Origin: Pseudoalteromonas luteoviolacea
GTDB lineage: Bacteria > Pseudomonadota > Gammaproteobacteria > Enterobacterales > Alteromonadaceae
Direction: 5' to 3'
DNA length: 64,000 nt
Assembly (NCBI RefSeq): GCF_000814765.1
Contig: NZ_JWIC01000007.1
Coordinates: 1,156,500 to 1,220,499 of the forward strand
Made by a program: the position numbers and the translations under genes. The notes beneath the pieces were generated by a model that had not been told where the DNA came from, ran no database searches, and saw only the letters and a list, made by a program, of their open reading frames with translations. Positions 37,933 through 47,331 of the stretch are shown piece after piece (position 1 is the stretch's first letter; each line of letters opens with the position of its first letter).

Positions 37933-39044
37933 GCACATTTCAAAAAGCGCAGCATTTGCTGCGCGGCACCTTGCCAGAGTTAGCGCAATATCTTACTGAA
38001 ACGCCTTTTGATGCACTTGAAAGTGAACAGAGCCAAGCGATCAATATCTTTCGAGATACCGGTGGCGCTTCGACCTTAGTTAAGCAAAAATATGGAGGCA
38101 GAGGCCTGAATGCTTGGCAGGCTGTGCAGTTGCAAATGGCCATTGGTGCCGCTTCCCCTTCATTGGCAATCGCCGTTGGCATGCATCAGTTTTCTATTGC
38201 AACCTTGCAAGAAATGGCAAAAGTCGGAAATGGGCTTGAGTCACTGATGTTAGAGGGGATCTCTCGCTCAAATTTACTTGTTTCTTCTGCATTTAGTGAA
38301 GGACAAATTGGCAAAAGTATTTTAAAGAGCTCGATTATCGCTAAAGAAGTGGATAAAGGCTACGTCATATCAGGTGTGAAGAAACCATGTAGTTTAGCCC
38401 ATTGCATGGATTTATTGACAGCAAGCGTTCAAGTAGAACCTAAGGATGGCGAGCCTTATTTTGCCGTTGCCATGATCCACAAAGCGTGTGAGGGCATTAC
38501 CGTAGAAAAATTCTGGCAAGCGCCGTTTTTGCAAGCAAGCCAAAGTGAGGCTGTGGTACTAGAAAACGTCTTCGTACCTAGCTCAATGTTGGTTAATGTC
38601 GATGAAAAGTCTGCATATCAGTCTCATGTGGCGGGTTTTGTGTGGTTTGAACTCATTACTTGTGCGTCATATTTGGGCATGGTGTGTGGTCTTGTAGAGC
38701 GGGCTTGTGAATTGGGTAGGTTACAAGGTGCAGATAAAGCACATGTGCATGTTCAACTGGAAGCATGCGCGTTGTCACTTAAAGCCATCGCTGGAGATAT
38801 GGACAACCAAACTCAAGACACGCTGGCACAAGTGTTGAGTGTGCGTTATCACTTGCAGGATGTGCTTGCAGAGGTGACTCAAAGTACCTTGAGTTTGGTT
38901 GGCGGTATTAATTACATTAACAATGGCTATTTCGCAACGATTGCGCAGGTCATCCATGCATTTAATTTCCACCCACCAGCTAAGCACGCAATGTATGCGC
39001 CGCTAAATAATTATTTTGATGGACAAGAATTGGAGATGGTGTAA
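37929..39044 (+). CDS. Acyl-CoA dehydrogenase-like flavoprotein
   Basis: A 371-residue protein with the acyl-CoA dehydrogenase arrangement: the N-terminal helical domain (VKQKYGGRGLNAWQAVQLQM, AIGAASPSLAIAVGMHQF), a middle beta domain, and a C-terminal helical bundle near LVERACELGRL. Members of this fold in secondary-metabolite clusters desaturate or N-hydroxylate carrier- or CoA-bound substrates. Start and stop overlap both neighbours (ATGA and TAATG). The exact reaction is unknown. Confidence 0.78.
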   Translation: MSTFQKAQHLLRGTLPELAQYLTETPFDALESEQSQAINIFRDTGGASTLVKQKYGGRGLNAWQAVQLQMAIGAASPSLAIAVGMHQFSIATLQEMAKVGNGLESLMLEGISRSNLLVSSAFSEGQIGKSILKSSIIAKEVDKGYVISGVKKPCSLAHCMDLLTASVQVEPKDGEPYFAVAMIHKACEGITVEKFWQAPFLQASQSEAVVLENVFVPSSMLVNVDEKSAYQSHVAGFVWFELITCASYLGMVCGLVERACELGRLQGADKAHVHVQLEACALSLKAIAGDMDNQTQDTLAQVLSVRYHLQDVLAEVTQSTLSLVGGINYINNGYFATIAQVIHAFNFHPPAKHAMYAPLNNYFDGQELEMV

Positions 39045-39898
39045 TGCGTGTAGCGCTGTGCAATATTGAAAATTTGGCGACACAACCCGCTATCTTGCAG
39101 GTTTTAGAGGCACACAAGAATGAGATCAAGTTGGTTATCACCAGTGATCCTTATTCAAAGAAAAATGGCGGTTTTATAGCGCAAGCTTATAGAAATATGC
39201 GTTTTAGAGGATATGGTTTTACAGAGTACTTATTTGTAAAAATGGTATTTTTATCTGTTATCCGGCCGCTATTAAAACTCTTAGGTATGGATGTGCTGCC
39301 GAGCATTGAACAGCGCTGCAACGAACTGGGTATTGCGTATATCAAAGTGAAAGACATCAATGATGTCTCTGTCGTTCAGTTGCTAAAAGATAAGCAAATC
39401 GACTTATTGAGCATTTATTATTTTGATCAAATTTTACATGATGAAGTCATAGAAGTTCCTAGCCAAGGTGTGGTGAATTTTCATCCGGCCTATTTGCCAA
39501 AATGCCGAGGGCTATTCCCAATTATGTTTAGCTATCTTTATAATGAGCAAAATTATGGCATCTCAGCACACTGGGTTGAAAATAAAGAAATTGACGCGGG
39601 ACCTGTCATTGCTCAAAGTGCGATTAAGGTGAGTAATGCAAAGTGCTTATTGGAAATTGATAGGAAAGTGAGTAACCATTTTCCAGCTTTGTATACGCAA
39701 GTGCTTGAAATTTTGCAAAACCAACAGGTCAATGCATCAGTTCAAGCACAACAGAGCAGCTATTATTCTTATCCGCAAAAAGCACAGCTGCGCGAGTTAA
39801 ATGAGACGCTGCCGCTCATTAATTGGTGTTGGGTACTTCGCGCATTAGGGAACAAAGATACACAGCTCGTGGATAAACAAATATCTAAGATAAATTAA
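39044..39898 (+). CDS. Formyltransferase family protein
   Basis: A 284-residue protein. The motif NFHPAYLPKCRGLFPIMF matches the N-x-H-x-x-x-LP-x-x-RG signature of formyl-THF-dependent formyltransferases (methionyl-tRNA formyltransferase and sugar N-formyltransferases). The C-terminal ALRALGNK region is typical of the FMT C-terminal domain. It probably formylates an amine, perhaps one created by the aminotransferase of this cassette. It overlaps the previous stop (TAATG) and is followed by a terminator, so it closes the operon. Confidence 0.78.
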   Translation: MRVALCNIENLATQPAILQVLEAHKNEIKLVITSDPYSKKNGGFIAQAYRNMRFRGYGFTEYLFVKMVFLSVIRPLLKLLGMDVLPSIEQRCNELGIAYIKVKDINDVSVVQLLKDKQIDLLSIYYFDQILHDEVIEVPSQGVVNFHPAYLPKCRGLFPIMFSYLYNEQNYGISAHWVENKEIDAGPVIAQSAIKVSNAKCLLEIDRKVSNHFPALYTQVLEILQNQQVNASVQAQQSSYYSYPQKAQLRELNETLPLINWCWVLRALGNKDTQLVDKQISKIN

Positions 39899-40002
39899 TA
39901 ATGAAATATCATCAGTACATCTAGTATAAAAATCAAACAGGGGTACAATGAAGGTTGGTTTAGTCTATTTATTCTAATTTGGGTTGTGCCACATATTTTT
40001 TG

Positions 40003-40024
40003 AGCGGGTTTATAACCCGCTTTT
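40003..40024 (+). terminator. Terminator after the five-gene cassette
   Basis: AGCGGGTT/AACCCGCT stem with a three-base loop and four T. It separates the biosynthetic genes from the RND genes, which therefore should have their own promoter. Confidence 0.85.
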
Positions 40025-40132
40025 AGTATTTAAAAGCTTTATACTGGAGTTTGACATGCTTTTGACACAATGCACTAAACTCAAGGCTGACTCGGCAAGT
40101 ATAAAAAGTAAAGAAATTCGCAAGGATCTATT

Positions 40133-41200
40133 ATGAGAGTTTTATGGAGCTTAATGTTGTTGGTGAACGCACATTGGGCGTCGGCTACAGATGATGTGCA
40201 AAGTAAAGGCTTGCCTGTAGCAGCTTATAGCGTTCAACAAGCAACGGGTTTTTATCAATTTCGTCAAGTAACTGGTCAAGTTGTCAAACACCAAGAAGCA
40301 GAAATTGGCTTTGAATTTAATGGCGTATTAGAGTCTCTTTATGCCGACCAAGGTGATGCGGTTAAAAAAGGCCAATTACTAGCGAAACAAGATACCCAGC
40401 TCCTAGCCATCGAAAAGCTCGAATTACTTGCAAACCTAGACAAGGTAAAAGCACAATTGACACTTGCTGAGCAAGACAGTGAGCGCCTTTTGAAGTTAAG
40501 TAAGTCTAATTATTCAGCCCAGCAGCAACTGGATCAAAATCGTTCGCAAATATCGGTCTTAAAAGCCGAGCTTCAAGTATTAAATGTGAAGTTACAAGGC
40601 ATGGACGTTAGGCTAGAAAAAGCAAACTTAAAAGCCCCATTTGACGGTGTCATTGCGGCGCGTGAAGTGTCAATTGGCGAAGTGGTTGGCCCTGGTAAAG
40701 TCGCGTTGAGAGTGCTTGAGCAAAGCAACTCAGAGGTACGCATTGGTGTGCCTCAAGGCCTGTTATCTGATATTCAAAAAACCATGCCTATTACGGTTGG
40801 TGGCACTGTTTATCAGGCTCAAAAGCGCTCTGATGGCACCAATCTAGACCCCGTCTCTCGCACGGTACAGTTGCGATTTTCTCTACCTGAAGATGCACTG
40901 GTTTTTTCTGGTCAAATGGCGGTCATGACCATCGCCAAAAAGCAACAGAAAAACGGATACTGGGTCCCAATCAGTGCGCTTACGAACGGTACTCGAGGCA
41001 CATGGCAAATATATCAAATTGAACAAGGACGCTTGCAACCTACGGCTGTTGAAGTGCTGCATAGCGATGGTCAATATGCTTACATTGATGGCGATTTTGT
41101 GAATGGCACTGAGATTTTGGCAAATGGCACTCATAAGGTCGCCGCCAATATAAAAGTCGATATTGTGCAATCTGTTGCTACCCGAGGTGAGCAACAATGA
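40133..41200 (+). CDS. RND efflux periplasmic adaptor subunit
   Basis: A 355-residue protein. A signal peptide ends near residue 19 (HWASA). The lipoyl/barrel-sandwich half-motifs FNGVLESLYADQGDAVKKGQ and NLKAPFDGVIAAREVSIGEV flank an alpha-hairpin (residues 90-140), followed by beta-barrel and membrane-proximal domains. It links an inner-membrane RND pump to an outer-membrane channel, which is not encoded here. The stop overlaps the permease start (ATGA). Confidence 0.85.
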   Translation: MRVLWSLMLLVNAHWASATDDVQSKGLPVAAYSVQQATGFYQFRQVTGQVVKHQEAEIGFEFNGVLESLYADQGDAVKKGQLLAKQDTQLLAIEKLELLANLDKVKAQLTLAEQDSERLLKLSKSNYSAQQQLDQNRSQISVLKAELQVLNVKLQGMDVRLEKANLKAPFDGVIAAREVSIGEVVGPGKVALRVLEQSNSEVRIGVPQGLLSDIQKTMPITVGGTVYQAQKRSDGTNLDPVSRTVQLRFSLPEDALVFSGQMAVMTIAKKQQKNGYWVPISALTNGTRGTWQIYQIEQGRLQPTAVEVLHSDGQYAYIDGDFVNGTEILANGTHKVAANIKVDIVQSVATRGEQQ

Positions 41201-44200
41201 TTCCATTTTTGTTGAATAATGCGCGTTTTCAAGTTCTGTTGATTGCGCTGCTTCTCGTATCTGGTTTTGCTGCTTTAAGCAGCTTGCCTCGTACTGAAGA
41301 CCCACGGATCATAAATCGTTTTGCTTTTGTAACCACTTATTTACCAGGGGCATCAGCTGCGCGTGTTGAAGCGCAGGTTACCGAGAAAATAGAGCAAAAA
41401 TTAAAGCAACAGTCAGAAATTAAAAACCTCATTGCCATGTCTCGTGCTGGGATCAGTGTGTTGAGTATTGAGCTGGAAGATGACGTCACAGACAGCACGC
41501 CTGTGTGGTCTAGAATGCGTGACTTGCTGGCAGATGTGCAAATAGAATTGCCAGAAGATGCATCGTCGCCGCTGCTTGAAGATGACAGAGGGTATGCGTA
41601 TACAAAAATAGTGGCGTTGACCATTGAACCCGATGAGAGTGAGTCGCAGTCTTTACAGCAAGCCAAACAGATAGCGGTCAATCGCTATACCAAAGAATTA
41701 CGTAATCAGTTGCGTAATCAAAGTGGTGTGGAGGTTGTCCATTTATTTGGGGTAGCGAATGAAGAGGTCAGAGTCACGTTAGATCCGGCTAAATTGAAGT
41801 TAGCAGGCCTATCGTTTGAGCAAGTCGCACACGCGGTTAAAAATGCGGATGCCAAGGTCTCTGCTGGGATGATCAGCAATCCCCAAATTCAAATGCAGGT
41901 GGAGCTCAGTGGCGAGTTTAAGTCGATTACACGCATTAAAGCAATTCCTATCCAAAGTGATGACCGTTATGGTCAGATCCAACTAAGTGACATCGCTAAA
42001 GTAGAGCGTATGTTGGTCGAGCCCCAGCAAGAAATTGCATGGGTTGATGGGTTGCCTGGTGCTTACTTAGGTATTCGAATGCTACCCGATGTACGCATCG
42101 ATAAATTCTCTGAACAGATAGATGAGTTGTTAGAGGCGTTTAAACTCACGTTACCTAACAATATTCAATTGCTCAGTTTGTTTGATCAAAAAGGGTATAC
42201 CGAAGACAGGCTAGGCGGCTTACTCGATAATATTTTACTGGGCTTTGCGCTTATTCTGGGTGTGTTGTTTGTCACATTAGGATTAAGAGCCGCAATTATC
42301 GTAGGCTTAGCGCTGCCACTCACCGTGATGTTTACGCTTGCGTGCATGAATATCTATGGTTTGCCCATCCATCAGATATCAGTAACGGGCTTGGTCGTTG
42401 CACTGGGTATTATGGTTGATAATGCCATCGTTATTACCGATGCAATTCAACGTTACCGTCAGCAAGGCATGGCGGTACTCAAAGCAGTTACAAAAGCGGT
42501 CAATCATTTTTGGCTGCCGTTATTGAGCTCAACCTTAACGACCATTTTGGCGTTTATGCCCATCGTACTCATGCCAGGGCCTTCTGGTGAGTTTGTGGGG
42601 GGCATTGCATTGAGTGTTATTTTTGCATTAGTCGGGTCATACCTTATTTCACATACGCTTATTGCTGTCTTTGCGGGCAAATATGTTCAATCAGACAATC
42701 ACACAGCGACTGGTTTTTTGTCGCAAGGGATCAGACTGAAAAGACTGAGCAATGTATTTGAGCAGCTCCTTAGTCGTTCTTTAAAAAGACCTTTAGTCAC
42801 TGCACTATGTGTCATGGTACTGCCAGTACTTGGTTTTATTTCTGCTGGGCAATTAACAGAGCAGTTTTTCCCGCCAGCAGACCGAGACATGTTTCATATT
42901 GAAGTGCGTTTATCAGACAACGCCAGTATTCACGCCACAAAAGCGCTTGTTAAACGTATGGATGCCCACATTTTAAAGCACGAGGGTATTGAGCGCTTGG
43001 ACTGGATGGTAGGGCGAAATATCCCCATCTTTTATTACAACCTAATGCAAAGAGATAAGGGGGCGCGAAATTATGCACAAGCCATGGTCAAAGTAACCGA
43101 CTTCGAGCGTGCAAATACGTTAATTAGAACCTTGCAGGGCGAACTTGATCGCGCCTTCCCAGAAGCACAAACTCTGGTTAGAAAGCTAGAGCAGGGACCC
43201 CCTTTTAATGCGCCGATTGAAATTCGAATATTTGGGCCAGATTTAGATAATTTGGCTGAATTAGGTCAGCGCATAAAGCAAACCGTTATAGCGCATCCAG
43301 AGGTAACGCATACGCGCACAACGCTGCAATCAGGCGCTGCAAAAGTCGAGCTGTTAGCCCATGAATCACAACTTACTCACGCAGGTGCACAGGCACAGCG
43401 TGTTGCTGCTCAGCTTCAAGCGCAGTCACAAGGCGTGACGGTGGCCAGTGTTTTAGAAGATACAGAGACAGTACCGGTTAATTTAAGGTTTGATGATCAA
43501 TATCGTGACGGGCTTGATGGGCTTGCTAACGTTGAAGTCATGGGCAGTCAGCCATTGTTGTTATCGGCTTTTGCGACCAGTCGTATTGTGCCAGAGCAAA
43601 GCACCATCCACCGACGTAATGGTGAGCGGCTGAATGTTGTTGAAGCATTTTTACAGACTGATGTTTTACCAGCTAAAGTGCTGAAAGATTTGCAAGTTCA
43701 ATTAGAGAAAGAGCAATTTACATTGCCCGTAGGTTACCGCTTGGAAATTGGTGGCGAGTCTCAGCAGCGAGACCAAGCTGTGGGCAGTTTGTTAGGCAAA
43801 GTTGGCGTTATTTTTGTGCTATTGATCACGGTATTAGTTCTTACATTTAACTCGTTTACAACAACGGGGCTGATACTTATCACGGCGTTTCAGTCGGCCA
43901 TGTTAGGCATTTTAAGTGTGTATATCGCAGGTCATCCGTTTGGTTTTACGGTAATAATCGGTCTGCTCGGTCTAATGGGACTCGCCATTAATGCGGCCAT
44001 TGTAATTTTATCTGAGCTCAGAGCGAATGAAGCCAAGACCGTAGATGAGATTGTCACTGGGGTTATGACATGTGCTCGACATATCACATCGACCACCATC
44101 ACTACAGTGGGTGGGTTTTTACCTCTCATTTTGGCGGGGGGGAGTTTTTGGCCGCCATTTGCCATTGCGATTGCGGGCGGTACGGTACTAACAACCGTAT

Positions 44201-44292
44201 TATCATTTTTCTTTGTGCCAAGTTGTTATTGGTTAATGCAAAGGAAACGTACGCCAGCGCTGATGACTAAATTAAAAAATCTAAAAACCTAG
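41197..44292 (+). CDS. RND family efflux permease
   Basis: A 1031-residue inner-membrane transporter with twelve helices and two large periplasmic loops, as in AcrB. The motif GIMVDNAIVITDAI in helix 4 carries the proton-relay aspartate region, and the second repeat has GLLGLMGLAINAAIVILSE. It uses the proton gradient to export small molecules. The pair lies directly behind the Fur-boxed biosynthetic cassette, so export of that product is possible but separated by a terminator. A terminator hairpin follows. Confidence 0.88.
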   Translation: MIPFLLNNARFQVLLIALLLVSGFAALSSLPRTEDPRIINRFAFVTTYLPGASAARVEAQVTEKIEQKLKQQSEIKNLIAMSRAGISVLSIELEDDVTDSTPVWSRMRDLLADVQIELPEDASSPLLEDDRGYAYTKIVALTIEPDESESQSLQQAKQIAVNRYTKELRNQLRNQSGVEVVHLFGVANEEVRVTLDPAKLKLAGLSFEQVAHAVKNADAKVSAGMISNPQIQMQVELSGEFKSITRIKAIPIQSDDRYGQIQLSDIAKVERMLVEPQQEIAWVDGLPGAYLGIRMLPDVRIDKFSEQIDELLEAFKLTLPNNIQLLSLFDQKGYTEDRLGGLLDNILLGFALILGVLFVTLGLRAAIIVGLALPLTVMFTLACMNIYGLPIHQISVTGLVVALGIMVDNAIVITDAIQRYRQQGMAVLKAVTKAVNHFWLPLLSSTLTTILAFMPIVLMPGPSGEFVGGIALSVIFALVGSYLISHTLIAVFAGKYVQSDNHTATGFLSQGIRLKRLSNVFEQLLSRSLKRPLVTALCVMVLPVLGFISAGQLTEQFFPPADRDMFHIEVRLSDNASIHATKALVKRMDAHILKHEGIERLDWMVGRNIPIFYYNLMQRDKGARNYAQAMVKVTDFERANTLIRTLQGELDRAFPEAQTLVRKLEQGPPFNAPIEIRIFGPDLDNLAELGQRIKQTVIAHPEVTHTRTTLQSGAAKVELLAHESQLTHAGAQAQRVAAQLQAQSQGVTVASVLEDTETVPVNLRFDDQYRDGLDGLANVEVMGSQPLLLSAFATSRIVPEQSTIHRRNGERLNVVEAFLQTDVLPAKVLKDLQVQLEKEQFTLPVGYRLEIGGESQQRDQAVGSLLGKVGVIFVLLITVLVLTFNSFTTTGLILITAFQSAMLGILSVYIAGHPFGFTVIIGLLGLMGLAINAAIVILSELRANEAKTVDEIVTGVMTCARHITSTTITTVGGFLPLILAGGSFWPPFAIAIAGGTVLTTVLSFFFVPSCYWLMQRKRTPALMTKLKNLKT

Positions 44293-44306
44293 AGCATTTA
44301 GATTAA

Positions 44307-44334
44307 GTATGGCCATTTTATTGGATGGTCATAC
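44307..44334 (+). terminator. Hairpin after the RND permease
   Basis: GTATGGCCAT/ATGGTCATAC stem (one G-U pair) with an eight-base loop, followed by a looser TGTTTTATT. Confidence 0.65.
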
Positions 44335-44930
44335 ACTGTTTTATTCTGTTAGCGTGTTTCGTTGTCTCCATTTTGTTTGCATATTTTATGGCTATGCTTA
44401 GGGTATTAAAGCATTGCGGCTTTTAATACCTTCCAAGCAAGCAGAGTCACATGGATGTGACTTTTTAATTTGTCGCTTCCATGTATCTCCTTCTAGAAAA
44501 AATAGAACATCACAGTTTTATACTAATCTGTCAGTTTTTGAAAAGTGAACGATTTGTATTCTTTCTGCTTCTACATATTGAAGCGTGTTGATGACAGTTC
44601 ATATTGAGTTTTATTATTAGGTAATGAGACTGTCGCAATAAGTTTAAGTGGGGACTTATGAATAATAGTAGATGGGGTTGAGTGTTTCTGTACAAATCCT
44701 ATAACGGCTTACTACAACACATTTTTTGGTCAAAGTATTCAGTAGAGTGAAAGGTTTAAAATGGTAAACATCATGGGTTTTCTATCCATTGCAATTTGCT
44801 TATTAAAGACCAAGTGATGCTATTTTTAGGATGCTTTGTGCAAAACAGGAGTTCACCTTCAGCTGTCTATACTATCACCATAAACCTGATGGTAATTATT
44901 TAGCTTTAGACTGACTAATCGTGCCTGTGC
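44335..44930. other. Intergenic region
   Basis: About 600 bases without a protein gene I can support. Its left part holds two consecutive hairpins ending in T residues (see the ncRNA candidate); the right part is AT-rich and featureless up to the MerR stop. Confidence 0.4.
44370..44466 (+). ncRNA. Candidate small RNA with two hairpins and a T tract
   Basis: Hairpin 1 is GGTATTAAAGC/GCTTTTAATACC (about 44402-44430). Hairpin 2 is AGTCACAT/ATGTGACT (44445-44462) with a two-base loop and T residues. A strong intrinsic terminator with no gene in front of it, behind another terminator, suggests a short independent transcript. The 5' end is a guess. Confidence 0.3.
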
Positions 44931-45329
44931 TTATTTTTCAGGTTTAGGTGCGTCAAAAGCATTTTTCATTAGTTTATTGAAGTTATAACAATCTAAATGA
45001 TTTGAGTTCGGGCAGTTAGCTACTTTAACTAACTCTGCTTTGACTGCTTCTAATTGTATGATCTTATTTGCAATATCCTCAGATTTTTTAATTAACATCT
45101 GTCTGTCAATTTCAATACTTTTACCGTTAAAAAATGAAGCAATTTCATCTAATGAAAAGCCAGCTAATTGACCTAGAGATATAATAGAAAGCTGATCAAT
45201 GATGTCATGGGTATAATATCTTCTCAATCCTTGCCTGCCAGCAGGCTTTATGAGCCCTTTTGATTCGTAATATCTCAATGCGGACGCATTGATGCCCGTT
45301 TTTTTAGTGACTTGGCCGATATCTAGCAT
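44931..45329 (-). CDS. MerR-family transcriptional regulator
   Basis: A 132-residue protein. MLDIGQVTKKTGINASALRYYE at the N terminus is the MerR winged helix-turn-helix, followed by GLRRYYTHDI and a dimerisation coiled coil. The C-terminal NCPNSNHLDC segment holds two cysteines seven residues apart, a possible metal or redox site, though not the SoxR CxxCxC pattern. It is divergent from the first of the tandem membrane proteins (45571), with an inverted repeat CAAGCTT/AAGCTTG at 45382-45404 between them. Confidence 0.85.
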   Translation of the reverse strand: MLDIGQVTKKTGINASALRYYESKGLIKPAGRQGLRRYYTHDIIDQLSIISLGQLAGFSLDEIASFFNGKSIEIDRQMLIKKSEDIANKIIQLEAVKAELVKVANCPNSNHLDCYNFNKLMKNAFDAPKPEK

Positions 45330-45381
45330 GTATAGCCCTTAAACTTGTGCGCGTTAGTTTTGTTACTTTGTCACATTTTTC

Positions 45382-45404
45382 CAAGCTTGTTAAGCATAAG
45401 CTTG
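45382..45404. promoter_or_regulatory. Inverted repeat in the MerR/membrane-protein divergent promoter
   Basis: CAAGCTT and AAGCTTG arms separated by nine bases. MerR-type proteins bind dyads between suboptimally spaced promoter elements; the position suits control of the divergent gene. Binding is inferred. Confidence 0.35.
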
Positions 45405-45570
45405 TTTTAAAATTAATCCGTAACATAGGCTAATAAACAGTAAGGTAAATAAACCAAGCTTAAATCTAAATAAGGCTTAATCAATACACAATGGTGTTGC
45501 AATAAAGTCAATTATTTCGATATGATTAATATGTTAAAAGTTGAAGTGCATAATTATAGAGAGCTCATGT

Positions 45571-46134
45571 TTGACGTATTCAACTGACCCTGTGTTATTA
45601 AATATTATTGCGCATGAAGGGTTTAAAATATTATTATTCTTTACATTGCTGTATTTTCTGTATGAAGTGAATCGTAATGGTTTTGCGAGACTTTATGATA
45701 AAAACCATCAACTAAAGAGTGACTTTGATAAACAGTTTGTTTCTTGGAGCATCACCTTCTGCGTTATTTCTATTCTGCACTTTACAGATCAGCCTGTGAA
45801 CGACGCTGTGCTCGATGCTGATATTGATCAAACTGTAAGGCGAAGACTTTTTTATTTTTTGAAAATGTGTTTTAGCTTTATAAGTATTGTGTGCATTTAT
45901 GCCTTGCATACTCTTCGCGACTGCCCATTTTCAAAGACCGCTAGAAATTGTATTTATGTCATCATACCCACGATGACGATTAGCTTTATAGAACTCTTTT
46001 TGAGGGGATATTTGGACATTAATACGTTCATTCCAGTATATCGATTTTATGGTGTGTTGCATTATGTACTACTTATGGCTGCGCTCATGGCTTTTCCAAT
46101 TCGTCAGTTATGGATGTTACGAAAAGCAGGTTAG
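45571..46134 (+). CDS. Tandem membrane paralog 1
   Basis: A 187-residue protein with about five membrane helices, of a family I cannot name. Conserved features shared by all three tandem copies: YDK/DRR after helix 1, the (A/L)D(I/L)D..(V/L)RR(R/K)(L/I)FYF block near the middle, CPFSKTAR-like, and LRGYL(D/E)I near the C terminus. I place the start at TTG 45571 because the N terminus then aligns exactly with paralog 2, and both have GAGAG seven bases upstream. It faces the MerR gene. Confidence 0.65.
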   Translation: MTYSTDPVLLNIIAHEGFKILLFFTLLYFLYEVNRNGFARLYDKNHQLKSDFDKQFVSWSITFCVISILHFTDQPVNDAVLDADIDQTVRRRLFYFLKMCFSFISIVCIYALHTLRDCPFSKTARNCIYVIIPTMTISFIELFLRGYLDINTFIPVYRFYGVLHYVLLMAALMAFPIRQLWMLRKAG

Positions 46135-46572
46135 TAGCATACATAAGCGCACATTTTCATAAACGCACCACACTCAGTCTCTTCGTCTGTTAAGCATAGT
46201 TGAAATGGTAATTTTTTTGACTCGTCTTGAGCTACGATATACATATCAGAATATACATAACCTTAATTACTCCGGTTATTATTGAATTTAATATTTCCTT
46301 CTGTTGGAATTTAATATTCTTTTTATCTGGTTGAAATACGCAGTTGTATCATAGAAAGGGTTAGTGTATTTTGTGCAAGTTTTTACATTATAGGGATGTT
46401 TTTGACGTGGCTGAAAATTGCTCTTCATCGTTATGAGCATTGGATAACGTCAAACCAATATGTGTTGCAATTCAATATATATTGATAAGGGAAGTGCAAA
46501 ATTATGCGAAAAACTTGCTTTATTGAGTGTGCGCATTTTCTATCAGCCCAGTGAACAGTTGAGAGTACTTTA
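46135..46572. other. Spacer between paralogs 1 and 2
   Basis: About 440 bases, AT-rich. It ends in a GAGAG ribosome site like that of paralog 1. No separate gene or terminator is evident. Confidence 0.4.
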
Positions 46573-47142
46573 GTGTCGCTACTAACCGAAACAGAATTAT
46601 TGAACACGATTGCTTTCAGGGGATTGCAAATTAGTTTAGTGCTGGTTTTCATATATTTCGTAGTTACCGCCAAAGGCCAACGAGTTGTTCGAATTTATGA
46701 TAAACGATTTGAGATAAAAACAGAGCAAGAACAGTGTTTTGTGTCTTTTTGGATTACATTCTTTTGTCTTTTTATTCATATACTCATAGATGAACAGGTT
46801 TCGAACACGATTATTGCGGCGGATCTTGATTACTTATTGAGAAGAAAGATTTTCTATTTCTTAAAGCTCAGCTGTACTTTGGTGTTTATAGTCTCTATTT
46901 ATGCTGTGCATTTATTGAGAAGGTGTCCTTATTCACCTGCCACGAGAGTCGTTTTTTACATCTCTATCCCCGTTGCTTCGATCTTTTTTGTACAACTGAT
47001 CTTACGTGGATACTTAGAGATTGAAGCGTTAGTGCCGTTATATCATTGGCTAGCCATCGTTCAGTGTTTTGTGCTCTCGGTCTTTGTGTTGTCATACCCA
47101 GTTAAAGAGATATATCAATCATATAGAAAGAAATTGATGTAA
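46573..47142 (+). CDS. Tandem membrane paralog 2
   Basis: A 189-residue protein, the best preserved of the three. The N terminus SLLTETELLNTIAFRGLQ is followed by YDKRFEIK, then LDYLLRRKIFYFLKLS, RCPYSPATR and LRGYLEIEALVPLYH. Five hydrophobic helices are expected. It starts at GTG with GAGAG seven bases upstream. The repeated gene order (each about 570 bases, in line) points to tandem duplication. The function is unknown. Confidence 0.7.
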   Translation: MSLLTETELLNTIAFRGLQISLVLVFIYFVVTAKGQRVVRIYDKRFEIKTEQEQCFVSFWITFFCLFIHILIDEQVSNTIIAADLDYLLRRKIFYFLKLSCTLVFIVSIYAVHLLRRCPYSPATRVVFYISIPVASIFFVQLILRGYLEIEALVPLYHWLAIVQCFVLSVFVLSYPVKEIYQSYRKKLM

Positions 47143-47331
47143 GTATATTCATTAAAACGACAGAGTTTTTAGGGCGCTTGAGTGAACGGGCCCGTGCAGT
47201 TGTACTTACGCTATTGATGAAAGAGGGCGGTTGCTTTGATTTTTGACAAGATAACAATGCAACTGAGCCAGATTTTCTGTGTTTAACGAAATTACTTTTA
47301 AAGTAGTTACTTACATTTAAAGTGTTTAAAG

